16,773 bases of DNA from Ignatzschineria sp. (GCA_030151245.1 JASLEF010000110.1:1-16773); one strand, 5' to 3'. Shown: positions 6,617-14,962, counted from the stretch's first letter. The notes: a model not told the origin generated them from the letters alone. Made by a program: numbers and translations.

Positions 6617-6889
6617 TTATGACTTATGCTCACGAGGATCAATATCAAAATAGTCCAAACGTTTTTTTAAAGTCGAACGAGTAATGCCTAAGATTTCAGA
6701 AGCTTTTGACTGATTACCATCAGTGTATTCTAAAACTTTCTCAAAAAGCGGACGCTCAACTTCATTAATCACTAAACGATAGAGGTTAGGTGGATACTTC
6801 CCATCTAACATCCCTGAAATTTCGTCTAACGCTTCTTTTACTGACTCACGCAATGGAATATGGTCTTTAAGACGCTCACGAGAAATCAT
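6617..6889 (-). CDS. fis: Nucleoid-associated DNA-binding protein Fis
   Basis: This 90-residue Fis (E. coli has 98) bends DNA and activates rRNA/tRNA promoters in fast growth. The C-terminal helix-turn-helix is clear: DGNQSKASEILGITRSTLKKRL (58-78 region). The central dimer helix includes NLYRLVINEVERPLFEKVLEY. The N-terminal beta-hairpin, which contacts Hin/Gin recombinases in enterobacteria, is shortened, as in many non-enteric Fis proteins. It follows dusB by 60 bp, the classic dusB-fis arrangement. Confidence 0.95.
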   Translation of the reverse strand: MISRERLKDHIPLRESVKEALDEISGMLDGKYPPNLYRLVINEVERPLFEKVLEYTDGNQSKASEILGITRSTLKKRLDYFDIDPREHKS

Positions 6890-6949
6890 TTTTTACTCCT
6901 AAAATATCTGTCAAAAATTAAAGTTACATATGAAAGAACAAATGGACAA

Positions 6950-7897
6950 TTAATGATCCGAAAAAATCTGACGAATCCAATCAAGCTGTTTTTCTGGTAC
7001 TCGCTCCCGCAACATGTTACTACGTAACTCTGCAGGAATTTCTCGGTCCCCTAAGTACCAGAGGATATGTTTCCGTGAAACACGGATTCCTTTATCAACA
7101 CCATAAAACTCATGAAGCTCACCGACATGATTTAACACCGTTGTCAGTAACTCTTCCTGAGTTGGAACGTACACTTCACCTTGTGTCAAAGAACGAAACA
7201 ACCAGGGATTTCCCAAGGCTGCACGGCCAATCATGACCGCATCCGCACCTGTGTGACACAATACGTGTTGTGCTTTCTCTATCGAATCAATATCTCCATT
7301 TGCAATAACAGGAATACTGATCGCTTCTTTCACTTTTGCAATCGTGTCATATTCAGCTTCACCGAGAAAGCGATCTTCTCTCGTCCGTCCATGAATTGCT
7401 AAAGCTTGTATTCCTATCTCTTGTGCGTATTGTGCAATGGTAATAGCATTTTTATTCTCGCGATCCCATCCTGTACGGATCTTTAAGGTCACGGGAACAT
7501 CCACGGCTGCTACCACTGCTTTTAAAATCTCTATTACTAAAGGCTCATCTTGTAATAAGGCAGATCCTGCTGCTTTTTTACAAACCTTTTTGGCAGGACA
7601 TCCCATATTAATATCGATAATCTGGGCGCCACTTTCGACACTAAATCGCGCAGCATCGGCCATCATCTCTGGGTCATACCCTACAATTTGTGCACTTACC
7701 GGTGTCACTTCCCCATCATAAGTAAAGCGAAGTTGGGATTTTTCAGTCTCCCAGAGCTCAGAATTAGCGTTTACCATTTCGCAAACAGCAAGCCCTGCCC
7801 CCATCTCCCGACAAATCTTACGGAAAGGAAGATCCGTTACCCCCGCCATTGGTGCTAACACGAAAGGCGATGATATTTGATAATGCCCTATTTTCAT
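6950..7897 (-). CDS. dusB: tRNA-dihydrouridine synthase B
   Basis: This 315-residue FMN enzyme reduces uridine to dihydrouridine in the tRNA D-loop. The TIM barrel starts with LAPMAGVTDLPFR; catalytic Cys100 lies in INMGCPAKKVCKKAAGSALL-like sequence. TLKIRTGWD, AIHGRTRED and the FMN-phosphate motif IANGDI...GADAVMIGRAALGNPW follow. The C-terminal helical domain binds tRNA. The start overlaps the prmA stop by one base (TAATG), so translation is coupled. Fis lies downstream. Confidence 0.97.
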   Translation of the reverse strand: MKIGHYQISSPFVLAPMAGVTDLPFRKICREMGAGLAVCEMVNANSELWETEKSQLRFTYDGEVTPVSAQIVGYDPEMMADAARFSVESGAQIIDINMGCPAKKVCKKAAGSALLQDEPLVIEILKAVVAAVDVPVTLKIRTGWDRENKNAITIAQYAQEIGIQALAIHGRTREDRFLGEAEYDTIAKVKEAISIPVIANGDIDSIEKAQHVLCHTGADAVMIGRAALGNPWLFRSLTQGEVYVPTQEELLTTVLNHVGELHEFYGVDKGIRVSRKHILWYLGDREIPAELRSNMLRERVPEKQLDWIRQIFSDH

Positions 7898-8784
7898 TAC
7901 TGTTTCTTAATACCGTGGAGTCTCGTCCATCCATCTACACTCTTATCGGCTTCAAACGTAAATACATCACGATAAGCCTCTTTCACAAATTCTGCGTCAT
8001 GATCTAAAAGACCTGCTAACACTAAATGCCCACCCGGCTCCACAAGATTGCCAAGAATAGGGGCAAGCTCGACTAAAGGTCCTGACAAGATATTTGACAA
8101 GACGACCTTCGCTTTGGGGGGGTTAAAGTTCTCTGGTAGTGCTGGATGAACAACAACATTATTACGCTCAGCATTTTGTTCTGTTGCATAGATCGCTTGC
8201 GCATCAATATCGGTGCTAAAGCACTCTTTTGCCCCTAAAAGTTTCCCCGCAATTCCCAGAATCCCAGAACCACAACCATAATCAATTATCGTTTCGTTCA
8301 CAAATTCTGCGCGGTTTTCTGATAACCATTCAAGACAAAGAGCTGTCGTTGGATGTGTTCCTGTGCCAAAAGCTAAACCGGGATCTAATCTCACGGTGGC
8401 TACAGCAGGCTCAGGAGAAGGAAGGTGCGTTGGGCAGATCCATAAATTTTCACCAAACTTAATAGGCTTGTAATGATCCTGCCACGCTCTTACCCAATCT
8501 TTATCTTCTAATTCACTAGTTTCAACAATCGGTAAATATGGCTCATCTAAATATTGCGTTAAAAAAGCTTTAATCGCTTCTACGTCACAAGGCACTTCAT
8601 AAAGCCCCGTCACAAGCGTATTTCTCCATAAGGGTGTTTCACCTGGGAGAGGTTCGAATATAGGATCATCTTCGCCATCTTTCATCGTTACCGCAACTGC
8701 GCCAGATTCCACTAATGCTTCATCTAATGCTTCCGCAGTAAATCGCATGTCAGCTTTCAAAGTTAATTCAAACCATTTATTCAT
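7897..8784 (-). CDS. prmA: Ribosomal protein L11 methyltransferase PrmA
   Basis: A 295-residue SAM-dependent enzyme that trimethylates the N-terminus and lysines of ribosomal protein L11. An N-terminal substrate-binding domain (about 1-90) is joined by a linker to a class I methyltransferase domain. VRLDPGLAFGTGTHPTT (131-147), SAM motif I DYGCGSGILGI (168-178) and SNIL (230-233) are the PrmA signatures. First gene of prmA-dusB-fis. Confidence 0.97.
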   Translation of the reverse strand: MNKWFELTLKADMRFTAEALDEALVESGAVAVTMKDGEDDPIFEPLPGETPLWRNTLVTGLYEVPCDVEAIKAFLTQYLDEPYLPIVETSELEDKDWVRAWQDHYKPIKFGENLWICPTHLPSPEPAVATVRLDPGLAFGTGTHPTTALCLEWLSENRAEFVNETIIDYGCGSGILGIAGKLLGAKECFSTDIDAQAIYATEQNAERNNVVVHPALPENFNPPKAKVVLSNILSGPLVELAPILGNLVEPGGHLVLAGLLDHDAEFVKEAYRDVFTFEADKSVDGWTRLHGIKKQ

Positions 8785-9124
8785 AGTTCACCGTGTCACT
8801 AATTTATTGAGGGGAGAATACTAGCTAAGATGTGAAACATAATCAAGCAAAAGTGGCGTTGATCATTCCTTTTTGATTTCTTAGCAGGTCATAGATCATA
8901 ACAAAATTTGCTAGACAATTGCGCATTTTTTTTGCTAATTCTCCTTTTAGAGCAAAGAGATATCCTCAAAAGGCTGAAAAAACCATTATTAAACAAATAG
9001 CTCCAAAAGATCCTCACAACTTCAAAAAAAGAAGATTCACCAACTTAAACGCAGAAACATAGTACACTGAGCGCTGATTATCATTTTTAGTTTCTATATT
9101 TTTTTAGATGAAAGAGGTGACTGA
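8785..9124. other. Divergent promoter region between prmA and sdhE
   Basis: 340 bp without a supported gene. It holds the candidate prmA promoter (8818-8846) and presumably the sdhE promoter just before 9125. The sdhE side has a TATATT at about 9095-9100 that might be a -10, but I find no convincing -35. The middle is A/T-rich with no repeat that I trust. Confidence 0.5.
8818..8846 (-). promoter_or_regulatory. Candidate sigma70 promoter for prmA-dusB-fis
   Basis: On the minus strand TTGATT (8841-8846) and TAGTAT (8818-8823) are 17 bp apart. Each matches consensus at 4 of 6 positions. It lies 34 bp before the prmA start. Confidence 0.45.
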
Positions 9125-9382
9125 ATGAGTGAAAAATATGATCTAAGAAAAATTAAATGGCGTTCACGTCGTGGAATGCGAGAATTAGATGCGTTATGCG
9201 ATCGCTATCTAGCCAACCACTTTGAAAGTGCCCCAGATGAAGAAAAAGATCTCTATCTTTCACTTCTTGATATGCAAGATCCCGAACTCTACTCCTTGCT
9301 AATGCATCGCTCGGAATATCCAACGCCGGCAATCAAAGCTTTAGTATTAAAGATGAATCCCGATCTGATAGATTTAACATAG
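9125..9382 (+). CDS. sdhE: FAD assembly factor SdhE (YgfY/CptB)
   Basis: This 85-residue helical protein promotes covalent attachment of FAD to succinate dehydrogenase SdhA. The diagnostic RGxxE motif is present as R16-G-M-R-E20, in the family context WRSRRGMRELD, followed by YLSLLDMQDPELYSLL. AGAGGTGA lies just before the ATG. In many relatives it neighbours ygfX or sdh genes; here it is alone, between prmA (divergent) and a tRNA (convergent). Confidence 0.93.
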   Translation: MSEKYDLRKIKWRSRRGMRELDALCDRYLANHFESAPDEEKDLYLSLLDMQDPELYSLLMHRSEYPTPAIKALVLKMNPDLIDLT

Positions 9383-9487
9383 AAATACTATTTGTAGATA
9401 TAAAGATCTCATAACTCTTGGTTTGATAAATCCTTATAGACTTTTTAAACCTGATCGTTTTACCACAAAACAGATAGAGACAAGAAA

Positions 9488-9513
9488 AAGCCCAACTATT
9501 TCTAGTTGGGCTT
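9488..9513 (-). terminator. Terminator of tRNA-Thr copy 1 (may also serve sdhE)
   Basis: AAGCCCAACTA (9488-9498) and TAGTTGGGCTT (9503-9513) form a perfect 11-bp stem with a TTTC loop. The minus-strand product ends in a U-run, and the plus strand also has CTTCTCTTT, so sdhE transcripts may end here too. Confidence 0.85.
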
Positions 9514-9522
9514 CTCTTTATA

Positions 9523-9598
<76 letters not shown>

Positions 9599-9619
9599 TT
9601 ACTGCATTGCAGGAATAGG

Positions 9620-9648
9620 ATTATAGATAGGAAGAATCCCTCTGTCAA
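9620..9648 (-). promoter_or_regulatory. Consensus sigma70 promoter of tRNA-Thr copy 1
   Basis: TTGACA (complement of 9643-9648), a 17-bp spacer and TATAAT (complement of 9620-9625) match consensus at all 12 positions. It lies about 22 bp upstream of the mature tRNA 5' end. Confidence 0.9.
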
Positions 9649-9832
9649 CTCCCACTAGTAAATTTGATCTTAAACCACTCAATTTCAGTGAAAATAGAAG
9701 CCTCAATACCTCGCTGAATCTAAATCTGAAACTCATGCCGACCTTTAAGAATAAAGAGATGGTGACCAACGATAGTCATCATCGACTGGGAACCCAAAAA
9801 AACTTGGGCGATGTTTCTAAAAACTAAAAAAA

Positions 9833-9846
9833 CTCTTTTAAAAGAG
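9833..9846. repeat. 14-bp perfect palindrome CTCTTTTAAAAGAG
   Basis: Fully self-complementary site in the tRNA-Thr spacer, about 190 bp upstream of the copy 1 promoter. Function unknown. Confidence 0.5.
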
Positions 9847-9904
9847 ACTAATCAATACTGTTTTTTAAGGCTTCCCCCCACCACAAAAAAACAGACAAGA
9901 AAAA

Positions 9905-9930
9905 ACCCAACACTTAAAAGTATTGGGTTG
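9905..9930 (-). terminator. Terminator of tRNA-Thr copy 2
   Basis: AACCCAA with a short CACTT step pairs with the right arm of AGTATTGGGTT around an AAA-rich loop. The A-run upstream on the plus strand gives the U-run for the minus-strand transcript. Confidence 0.75.
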
Positions 9931-9940
9931 ATCTTTGATA

Positions 9941-10016
<76 letters not shown>

Positions 10017-10038
10017 TGAACTACATTTCAGAATTAGG

Positions 10039-10067
10039 ATTATAGGGAGGAACAATCTCCCTGTCAA
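10039..10067 (-). promoter_or_regulatory. Consensus sigma70 promoter of tRNA-Thr copy 2
   Basis: TTGACA (complement of 10062-10067), 17-bp spacer, TATAAT (complement of 10039-10044): a perfect match. The -35 lies 15 bp beyond the end of tmcA. Confidence 0.9.
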
Positions 10068-10081
10068 CATCTGCGCAACAA

Positions 10082-11941
10082 TCAATCAATATTCTGTAAT
10101 TTCTCCCGAAAAAATGCATTTTGCACCGTATGTTTTGCTCGTTTAAAATGATGAAAAGCCTCAATAACCTGTTGATCTCTGAGGTCAAAACAACCTTCTA
10201 GAGCTTTTTCTTCCAAGATCCCTAAAATTTCTGCACGATAAGTACGATATTGAATATTAAGGGCTGCATCTGCCTGAAATTTACGAAATGATTCCACAAT
10301 CCAACGATGAGTATTTGCATGAGGAGATAGACATTTTAAGACTACTGCCGAATGTAATCCTGTACTCTTATCTAGATGAAATCCTAAATGAGCCAACTGA
10401 TAACCCATTGATTCCCAGAACTGTAAAAGATCTGCTGTTAACCCAAAACTGACAGATATAAACTCTCGCTGAACCTTCATTTTTTCTTCTAAAAATTTTA
10501 CCATGATCTGGCCAATTCCCCGCCGGCGTAAGGGTTGAACCACCGAAATACGAGAAATCCTCACAGACGTAGCAAGCATCGCTTCCGGAAAATAACTCTG
10601 ACCTGTCAACATCTGTGCTACTAAATTCCCCCTAGGTCTTCGAAGCCCTCGAAAAACAGCTTCTGTTAATTCAAGCGATAACCCCCCTTCTTCCATTGCC
10701 CAAATCGCCCCTATGAGTTTTTGTTGATAAAAAGCCAAAACAAAAACTTGGGAAGGCGCATCAAACAATCGACGTAAATCTTGAATATTCGTCTGGTAAT
10801 GCGTGTCATTTAATAGATGGTATAGCGCCCTTAATTTTGGCAAATCCTCTCTTAAATCCGCAATATTTTGCCTATCATAACATTGCAGTTCAAGCTCCTT
10901 TGACTCAAATTCAAGAACTTGATTCACCGCATTCTTCATCACCCCATCTGAATCTTGAAACATTAAGCCATCACAAAATTGCTTTAAAAGATCCTTCCCT
11001 AAAAAGCGCTTTAATTGATATAGTTGATAGGCCCGTTTAATCTCTATCAGGTCTTGAATTTTTTCTCGTAAACCTTGCCCTGTTCCCTCATAATTTTCTA
11101 CAGAAGAGATCATTAACACTTTCTGAAAACGTCGGCATAATCGTTCTAAATGCGCCAATGGCATTTTGGCAGCCTCTTCAATAATTAATGTTTGAGAAGG
11201 TTGATCATTTTCTGAGATTGTTAAGAAAAGCGCATCCGGCGCCCGAAATTGTAGACCTGAAATTCCTTGATATTGCTCAATCGCATTTTGATTAGGAGCC
11301 GTTAAAATATAATGATGCGGATGAGTAGCAATCAGCTTTGCACCTAACCATGATTTTCCCGAGCCTCGTCCAGAAAAGAGCGTAAAAACCCCCTGCTTTT
11401 CCTGTAAAAAATCATTCATCACGGCAACTTGCTCATCAATATCGCCGGCATTCGTCACAGAAGCCTCTTTTTTTTCAGCTTCTCCTAATTCCAACTCTAA
11501 AGGTGAAGTGAGCACTCCTTTTCGCCATTGATAAGCAAATCTCGTCAATAATCCCCTCCAATATTGATCAAAATAGGGGGTAGGAATTATTGTTTCATGA
11601 AATCGACCGCTTTCAGTCACTTCTAATTGCGCTTGTGCTAAAAGTACTAAGATTCCACCCGCCGCAATGGTTGCTGAGATCGATAAAAGATAGTCTAACG
11701 GCACACCTGAACGAATATCTAATATCACTGCAGATGTGGTTAATCCAAGGTACTCTCGGGTTTTATTGAGAGACAATGCCTCTGATTGCAAGGATGGATG
11801 ATCTGAAAAAAAGAGATAATTGGGAAATAACTCAGAGAAAGCTGTGCAAAGAAGCCTAATCTCTTTCTCATCAATAATCTCTACGACACATACTTGCCGT
11901 CTTTTAGGATGTTTGATCTCTTTAAATAGGTTATTAAACAT
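10082..11941 (-). CDS. tmcA: tRNA(Met) cytidine acetyltransferase TmcA
   Basis: This 619-residue enzyme N4-acetylates wobble C34 of elongator tRNA-Met, using ATP and acetyl-CoA to prevent misreading of AUA. Domains in order: N-terminal DUF1726-type (about 40-125); RecA-like helicase module with Walker A GRGSGKS (191-197), a DExx-like IIEEAAKMPL (253-262) and SSVENYEGTGQG (279-290); GNAT domain with acetyl-CoA loop PLRRRGIGQIM (470-480) and SVSFGLTADLLQFWESMGY (496-514); C-terminal tRNA-binding tail. It is somewhat shorter than the E. coli protein (671). GGGAGG lies 4-5 bases before the ATG. It is flanked on both sides by tRNA genes, none of which is its substrate. Confidence 0.95.
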   Translation of the reverse strand: MFNNLFKEIKHPKRRQVCVVEIIDEKEIRLLCTAFSELFPNYLFFSDHPSLQSEALSLNKTREYLGLTTSAVILDIRSGVPLDYLLSISATIAAGGILVLLAQAQLEVTESGRFHETIIPTPYFDQYWRGLLTRFAYQWRKGVLTSPLELELGEAEKKEASVTNAGDIDEQVAVMNDFLQEKQGVFTLFSGRGSGKSWLGAKLIATHPHHYILTAPNQNAIEQYQGISGLQFRAPDALFLTISENDQPSQTLIIEEAAKMPLAHLERLCRRFQKVLMISSVENYEGTGQGLREKIQDLIEIKRAYQLYQLKRFLGKDLLKQFCDGLMFQDSDGVMKNAVNQVLEFESKELELQCYDRQNIADLREDLPKLRALYHLLNDTHYQTNIQDLRRLFDAPSQVFVLAFYQQKLIGAIWAMEEGGLSLELTEAVFRGLRRPRGNLVAQMLTGQSYFPEAMLATSVRISRISVVQPLRRRGIGQIMVKFLEEKMKVQREFISVSFGLTADLLQFWESMGYQLAHLGFHLDKSTGLHSAVVLKCLSPHANTHRWIVESFRKFQADAALNIQYRTYRAEILGILEEKALEGCFDLRDQQVIEAFHHFKRAKHTVQNAFFREKLQNID

Positions 11942-12041
11942 CTCCCTCCCTCTATCTCTGTCGTTGATCTATCAATCTCAATATCATTTCTGCATGATGC
12001 CGTTTGATAAAAGAAACTTTAATGGATTCCTCATAATACAT

Positions 12042-12054
12042 AATACGGCGTATT
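12042..12054. promoter_or_regulatory. Inverted repeat in the tmcA promoter region
   Basis: AATAC-GGC-GTATT, 100 bp upstream of tmcA. On the minus strand it overlaps a TATTAT that could be a -10 (weak TTGTAC -35, 16-bp spacer). Tentative. Confidence 0.25.
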
Positions 12055-12077
12055 GAGATAGGTACAAAAAAGGCATA

Positions 12078-12105
12078 AAAAAACCTCCGTAAACGGAGGT
12101 TTTTT
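12078..12105 (-). terminator. Terminator of tRNA-Lys copy 1
   Basis: AAAAAACCTCCG (12078-12089) pairs with CGGAGGTTTTTT (12094-12105) around the tetraloop TAAA. It starts 5 bases after the tRNA 3' end on the minus strand. Confidence 0.92.
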
Positions 12106-12109
12106 AATT

Positions 12110-12184
12110 TGGTGGGTCATGAGGGATTCGAACCTTCGACCAATTGGTTAAAAGCCAACTGCTCTACCACTGAGCTAATGACCC
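12110..12184 (-). tRNA. tRNA-Lys(UUU), copy 1
   Basis: A 75-nt cloverleaf with acceptor GGGTCAT/ATGACCC, D-arm AGCTCAGTGGTAGAGC, anticodon stem GTTGG/CCAAT with loop CTTTTAA (anticodon TTT, complement of 12150-12152), T-arm GTTCGAATC and encoded CCA. It has its own promoter and terminator and is identical to the gene at 12367-12441. Confidence 0.98.
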
Positions 12185-12200
12185 TCAGAGAAGAGTTAGT

Positions 12201-12228
12201 ATTATAGTGATTTTTCACTCTACGTCAA
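12201..12228 (-). promoter_or_regulatory. Sigma70 promoter of tRNA-Lys copy 1
   Basis: TTGACG (complement of 12223-12228), a 16-bp spacer and perfect TATAAT (complement of 12201-12206). Confidence 0.85.
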
Positions 12229-12333
12229 CTCTATTTTTAGATATTTTTACTTTTCAGTAAAATATCCTCAAAATACATCCTTCTATAAATCCCTATAGAT
12301 ATTATACAATACCCTATAGGTCACTCGGATGAT

Positions 12334-12357
12334 AAAAAAATCTCCTATAAAGGAGAT
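12334..12357 (-). terminator. Terminator of tRNA-Lys copy 2
   Basis: ATCTCCT (12340-12346) and AGGAGAT (12351-12357) form a 7-bp stem with a 4-base loop. The minus-strand transcript then has seven U. Confidence 0.85.
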
Positions 12358-12366
12358 CTTTTAATT

Positions 12367-12441
12367 TGGTGGGTCATGAGGGATTCGAACCTTCGACCAA
12401 TTGGTTAAAAGCCAACTGCTCTACCACTGAGCTAATGACCC
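12367..12441 (-). tRNA. tRNA-Lys(UUU), copy 2
   Basis: 75 nt, identical to the gene at 12110-12184, with encoded CCA; anticodon TTT is the complement of 12407-12409. The terminator sequence differs from copy 1, while promoter hexamers and spacing are the same. Confidence 0.98.
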
Positions 12442-12869
12442 CGAGGAATTAGTATTATAGAGATTTAAACTTTATCGTCAACTCCGTTAAAGGGTTTTTC
12501 CCAATTTTGCGCAAAATAAATCCAGAGATGAGCGATAACCTCCTGTTTTACAGAGAAAACCTCTTTGTCATCTAAATACGATTATTCATCACATTCGTTT
12601 CAACAAAGCCCCATCTCCTCCTTCAAAGACTGTGACTCACTGCTATATCCCCCCTTTTTTTCGCTGACAACCCATCCCTCGGCTCCCTTAAAACAGTCCT
12701 CAAACCACTCTTCTTATAAAAGTAAACACATAAATCGCCGCAGGTCATCTCTATTATAAACTTCTTAGACATCTGAATTATTCTCCACTATGATCTTTAA
12801 TTCAGGAAATAAAAAGGCTTTGTCCATTCCTAAAATTTCTCTCTTCTCTGTCTTAAAGGATTTTCAATC
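12442..12869. other. Intergenic region upstream of the aromatic amino acid permease
   Basis: 428 bp, including the tRNA-Lys copy 2 promoter at its left end. A perfect 14-bp palindrome ATTTTGCGCAAAAT lies at 12504-12517. A TATTAT/TATAAA cluster near 12752-12758 may contain a permease -10. I looked for a TyrR box (TGTAAA-N6-TTTACA) and found no good match. No gene supported. Confidence 0.45.
12454..12481 (-). promoter_or_regulatory. Sigma70 promoter of tRNA-Lys copy 2
   Basis: TTGACG (complement of 12476-12481), a 16-bp spacer and TATAAT (complement of 12454-12459), as in copy 1. Confidence 0.85.
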
Positions 12870-14087
12870 GTGAAAAATCGTGTATTTGGAAGTACGCTAA
12901 TTATAGCCGGTACCGCCGTAGGAGCTGGAATGTTAGCCATGCCCCTAACTTCTGCCCAAATGGGTTTTGGCATGACCTTCTTCCTACTCTTCGTATTATG
13001 GGTTCTACTGACCTTCACAGCCCTGCTTTATGCTGAAGTTCACCAATATAGTCCTAACGATGCAGGCATTGCCGGAATTACAGAACAATATTTTGGTTTA
13101 ACCGGAAAACTTATCGTTAATTTTATCCTCCTCTTCTTTATGTACGCAGTATTAACCGCCTATATCACAGGAAGTGGCAATTTACTCTTTAGTCTCTTAC
13201 CCACATCATGGAATTTAGATCCTGAAAAAGCTCAAAAAATTGCAGCATTAGCCTTTGCGATTCTCTTTGGAATTATTGTCACTATCGGTATTGCGCTATC
13301 GGATATTACTAATCGACTCTTCTTTGGTTTAAAAGTCTTAAGCTTTATCATCTTACTCTATCTTCTCTTTGGAAAAGTATCCCTGAACAACCTGCAATAT
13401 GCGCCCACGGATAACTTATTGCTATTTTCCGCGCTTCCCATTTTCTTCATGACCTTTGGTTTCCATATCTGTACTCCTACCATTAATGAATACCTTCAAG
13501 GTGATAACCGCCGTTTACGCCTGGCATGTATCTTTGGCTCTACCGGCATTTTCATCATCTATATTATCTGGCAAATGGCAACTCATGGTGTTCTAGAGCA
13601 ATCGAAACTCCTCGCAATCTTAAATGAAGACCCGAGCTTAAATGGATTAATTCATGCTTTTGAAGTCACAACAGGTAGCAAAACAATTAGTGAAATTGTC
13701 CGAGTCTTCTCTGTATTAGCTTTAACAACCTCATATATTGGGGTTTCTTTAGGGTTATCAAATGCCGTAAAAGATCTTTTAGCGCACTTCAATATGCGAA
13801 AAAACAGTCTTATGGTGGGCGCAATAACCTTTATTCCCCCCATCATCGTTGGTTTTACGTATCCCAATATTTTCTTAAGCGCATTTAGTTTTGCCGGCGT
13901 TATTTTTGCCTTTATTGGGGTGCTCTTACCTGTCGCACTCGTCTATAAATCTCGTAAAATCCACCCTCATGGCAAACATGTTCGAGGAGGAAATCTCTCA
14001 CTGATTTTAGCCGTGCTATTTGCATTAATGATTATCTTTGTCGGCTCTTTTCCTGAACTTCTAAATCTACCTAAAGTGGTAGGCTAG
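12870..14087 (+). CDS. tyrP: Aromatic amino acid permease, TyrP/Mtr/TnaB type (HAAAP family)
   Basis: A 405-residue inner-membrane carrier with about 11 hydrophobic helices, expected to import an aromatic amino acid with protons. The N-terminus (MKNRVFGSTLIIAGTAVGAGMLAMPL) matches E. coli TyrP almost residue by residue, as do FGFHICTPTINEYLQGD, LATTSYIGVSLGL-like sequence and GAITFIPPI. Substrate (Tyr, Trp or both) cannot be settled by eye, so the symbol is provisional. The start is GTG with AAAGGA about 9 bases upstream; extending further is unlikely as the family starts here. It converges on fnr at a shared terminator. Confidence 0.88.
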   Translation: MKNRVFGSTLIIAGTAVGAGMLAMPLTSAQMGFGMTFFLLFVLWVLLTFTALLYAEVHQYSPNDAGIAGITEQYFGLTGKLIVNFILLFFMYAVLTAYITGSGNLLFSLLPTSWNLDPEKAQKIAALAFAILFGIIVTIGIALSDITNRLFFGLKVLSFIILLYLLFGKVSLNNLQYAPTDNLLLFSALPIFFMTFGFHICTPTINEYLQGDNRRLRLACIFGSTGIFIIYIIWQMATHGVLEQSKLLAILNEDPSLNGLIHAFEVTTGSKTISEIVRVFSVLALTTSYIGVSLGLSNAVKDLLAHFNMRKNSLMVGAITFIPPIIVGFTYPNIFLSAFSFAGVIFAFIGVLLPVALVYKSRKIHPHGKHVRGGNLSLILAVLFALMIIFVGSFPELLNLPKVVG

Positions 14088-14136
14088 TATCTTAAGCTTT
14101 ACCAAATAGGTTATCGGAGCATAAGATAAAATCGTA

Positions 14137-14163
14137 AAAAAGGGGGGATCATCCCCCCTTTTT
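14137..14163. terminator. Bidirectional terminator between tyrP and fnr
   Basis: AAAAAGGGGGGA (14137-14148) and TCCCCCCTTTTT (14152-14163) form a perfect 12-bp stem with a 3-base loop and a U-run on both strands. It serves the two convergent genes. Confidence 0.93.
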
Positions 14164-14203
14164 ATCGTTGACCTTATCAAGGTATTATCGATTAATTCTT
14201 CAT

Positions 14204-14917
14204 CTATTGAATTTCAAGATTGACCATCTCACGAAGCTGATCAATATCCAAAAGTTTAATCTGACGATGATTCACTTCAATCAATCCTTGGTCCTGAAGT
14301 TTCTTCAATAAACGACTCACCGTCTCCACTGCTAACCCTAAATAACTGCCAATATCTGCCCGGGACATACTTAATGAAAACTCCGTTGCAGAATATCCTC
14401 TACGCTTTAATCTCGCTGAGAGACTCAAAAACAGAGCTATCAATCGCGCTTTAGCAGGCTGGGAACCAATCATTGTCATCATCTGCTCATCACATTTAAT
14501 TTCATGACTCATGATTTTTAATAATTGTCTTGAGATATTGGGGATCGTGACAGCAATAGTATCTAACTGATTATAAGGAATCTCACATAAGCTTGTTGTT
14601 TCTAATGTTTTAGCACCACAAGAATGGGTTCCTGAACTTAAAGCATCTAGCCCAATGATTTCTCCAGGAAGATAAAAGCTCGTAACATATTCGGTACCAT
14701 CATTTGCAACTTTATATGTCTTCACTGCACCAGATCTCACAGCATAAAGCGATGTGAATTGATCACCTGGATAGTAAACGTGTTTTCCACGTGATAGGGG
14801 TTTCCCTCGCTGTACAATTTTTTCGAGTTTTACAAACTCGTTATTTTCTAAACCGACAGGGAGACAAAGTTGTTGCAAACTACAATTCCCACATGCGACT
14901 TTTATTTTCTTTTGCAT
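14204..14917 (-). CDS. fnr: Oxygen-responsive transcription regulator FNR/ANR
   Basis: A 237-residue CRP/FNR-family regulator that senses oxygen through a [4Fe-4S] cluster. The N-terminal ligand motif C9-x2-C12-x5-C18 is present, and Cys111 in SLCEIPY aligns with E. coli Cys122. A cNMP-type barrel, dimer helix and C-terminal helix-turn-helix follow. The recognition helix VETVSRLLKKLQ keeps Glu198, Ser201 and Arg202, the residues that read TTGAT half-sites. The N-terminus is about 11 residues shorter than in E. coli; an in-frame TAA three codons upstream rules out extension. Cys100 and Cys142 are extra. GAGG lies upstream of the ATG. Confidence 0.95.
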   Translation of the reverse strand: MQKKIKVACGNCSLQQLCLPVGLENNEFVKLEKIVQRGKPLSRGKHVYYPGDQFTSLYAVRSGAVKTYKVANDGTEYVTSFYLPGEIIGLDALSSGTHSCGAKTLETTSLCEIPYNQLDTIAVTIPNISRQLLKIMSHEIKCDEQMMTMIGSQPAKARLIALFLSLSARLKRRGYSATEFSLSMSRADIGSYLGLAVETVSRLLKKLQDQGLIEVNHRQIKLLDIDQLREMVNLEIQ

Positions 14918-14947
14918 GCCCTTTTACCTCAAACAAGATATTTTAGT

Positions 14948-14962
14948 CTCTTATAGTAAGAG
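14948..14962. promoter_or_regulatory. Inverted repeat in the fnr promoter region
   Basis: CTCTTA-TAG-TAAGAG, perfect 6-bp arms, 31 bp before the fnr start and overlapping a TATAAG that could be the -10. It is not an FNR box (TTGAT-N4-ATCAA), so any autoregulation through it would involve another protein. Confidence 0.35.

Larger units (their letters stand above)
9599..9940. other. Spacer between the tRNA-Thr copies
   Basis: 342 bp. It contains the copy 1 promoter (9620-9648) and the copy 2 terminator (9905-9928). Between these lie an imperfect hairpin at 9779-9812 (CATCG...CGATG enclosing CCCAA/TTGGG) and a perfect 14-bp palindrome at 9833-9846. No reading frame of note. Confidence 0.5.

Noticed and set aside
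11964..11975. TTGATCTATCAA upstream of tmcA as an FNR site
   Set aside because: The half-sites are 2 bases apart, not the 4 required for TTGAT-N4-ATCAA.
12565..12759. 64-codon frame upstream of tyrP
   Set aside because: Ser/Lys-rich low-complexity translation, no ribosome binding site seen, no recognisable domain; reads as AT-rich intergenic DNA.
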